Shown one piece after another: positions 63,946 to 64,000 of a DNA stretch of 64,000 nt. The DNA comes from Paludibacteraceae bacterium. GTDB taxonomy: Bacteria; Bacteroidota; Bacteroidia; Bacteroidales; Paludibacteraceae. The notes under the pieces are model-generated. The model was not told where the DNA came from and ran no database searches. It saw nothing but the letters and a program-made list of their open reading frames with translations. Position 1 is the first letter of the stretch. Each line of letters begins with the position of its first letter. Location of the stretch: positions 26,366 to 90,365 of the forward strand of contig JAFNUD010000006.1 of assembly GCA_017384225.1 (NCBI GenBank), written 5' to 3'. The position numbers and the translations under genes were made by a program.

Positions 63946-64000
63946 ATGGCAAAAGCATTTCAAAAGATTTATACACAAATCACAGCTATCACCAAGGCAA
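63946..64000 (+). CDS. atpB: V-type ATP synthase subunit B, start only
   Basis: Only the first 18 codons are in the window (AKAFQKIYTQITAITKA). The A-then-B order and the start 5 bases after the A stop identify it as the non-catalytic subunit B. Confidence 0.8.
   Translation, partial: MAKAFQKIYTQITAITKA

Overview
The window is chromosomal DNA from a member of the order Bacteroidales (Bacteroidota). The evidence is direct: at least thirteen genes are preceded by the Bacteroidota sigma-ABfr promoter form (TTTG, about 20 bases, TAnnTTTG, most often TACCTTTGC); start codons follow A-rich leaders with no Shine-Dalgarno sequence; and the gene content includes a SusC/SusD pair, DUF2723 and BspA-type leucine-rich-repeat proteins, a V-type ATPase with the DUF2764 subunit, and proteins with T9SS-like C-terminal tails. 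The family cannot be fixed from the sequence alone. No rRNA, tRNA, CRISPR array, phage or insertion sequence was seen.

Layout. 1-3.0 kb: end of a cell-wall amidase gene, an MCE/MlaD lipid-transport protein, then dnaA. 3.2-6.6 kb: secreted endonuclease I overlapping nadA, then folK. 6.7-27.1 kb: a DUF2723 membrane protein, a CobW-type metallochaperone GTPase and then six consecutive large secreted beta-rich proteins (called P1-P6 here), five of them clear tandem paralogues (P1 broken by one stop codon) and the sixth a larger relative. 27.2-41.0 kb: a carbohydrate-use locus with an MFS sugar porter, a lipoprotein, SusC (broken by one frameshift), SusD, a SusE-like surface protein, GH53 endo-galactanase, GH2 beta-galactosidase and galactokinase. 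Together these would capture beta-1,4-galactan, cut it, and phosphorylate the galactose. 41.3-43.6 kb (minus strand): mnmA, a GldF-like ABC permease and a YfcE-like phosphodiesterase. 43.7-46.5 kb: a GH13 alpha-amylase with a standard T9SS tail. 46.4-51.7 kb (minus): penicillin-binding protein 1A, a TPR protein and a TraB/GumN protein. 52-57.5 kb: a TerB-like protein, a divergent tryptophanase-family protein, a truncated P-type ATPase, kdsB and deoD. 57.8-59.4 kb (minus): a BspA-like leucine-rich-repeat protein. 60.2-64 kb: a small unknown gene and the start of a V-type ATPase operon (E, DUF2764, A, start of B).

What ties the window together. Nine genes (endonuclease I, P1-P6, the SusE-like protein and the LRR protein) end in the same compact tail of about 27 residues, with a core like NGQLLI followed by YNxxG and a final VK. 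It looks like a shortened T9SS sorting domain or a distinct sorting tag. The P1-P6 array with this tail is the strongest candidate for an undescribed system. A second theme is short palindromic or repetitive DNA inserted in frame inside conserved genes (DUF2723, CobW GTPase, nadA, mnmA, the TraB-family gene, DUF2764). A third is a possible small RNA at about 41.0-41.1 kb that carries the complement of a leader motif found just upstream of P4, P5 and P6.
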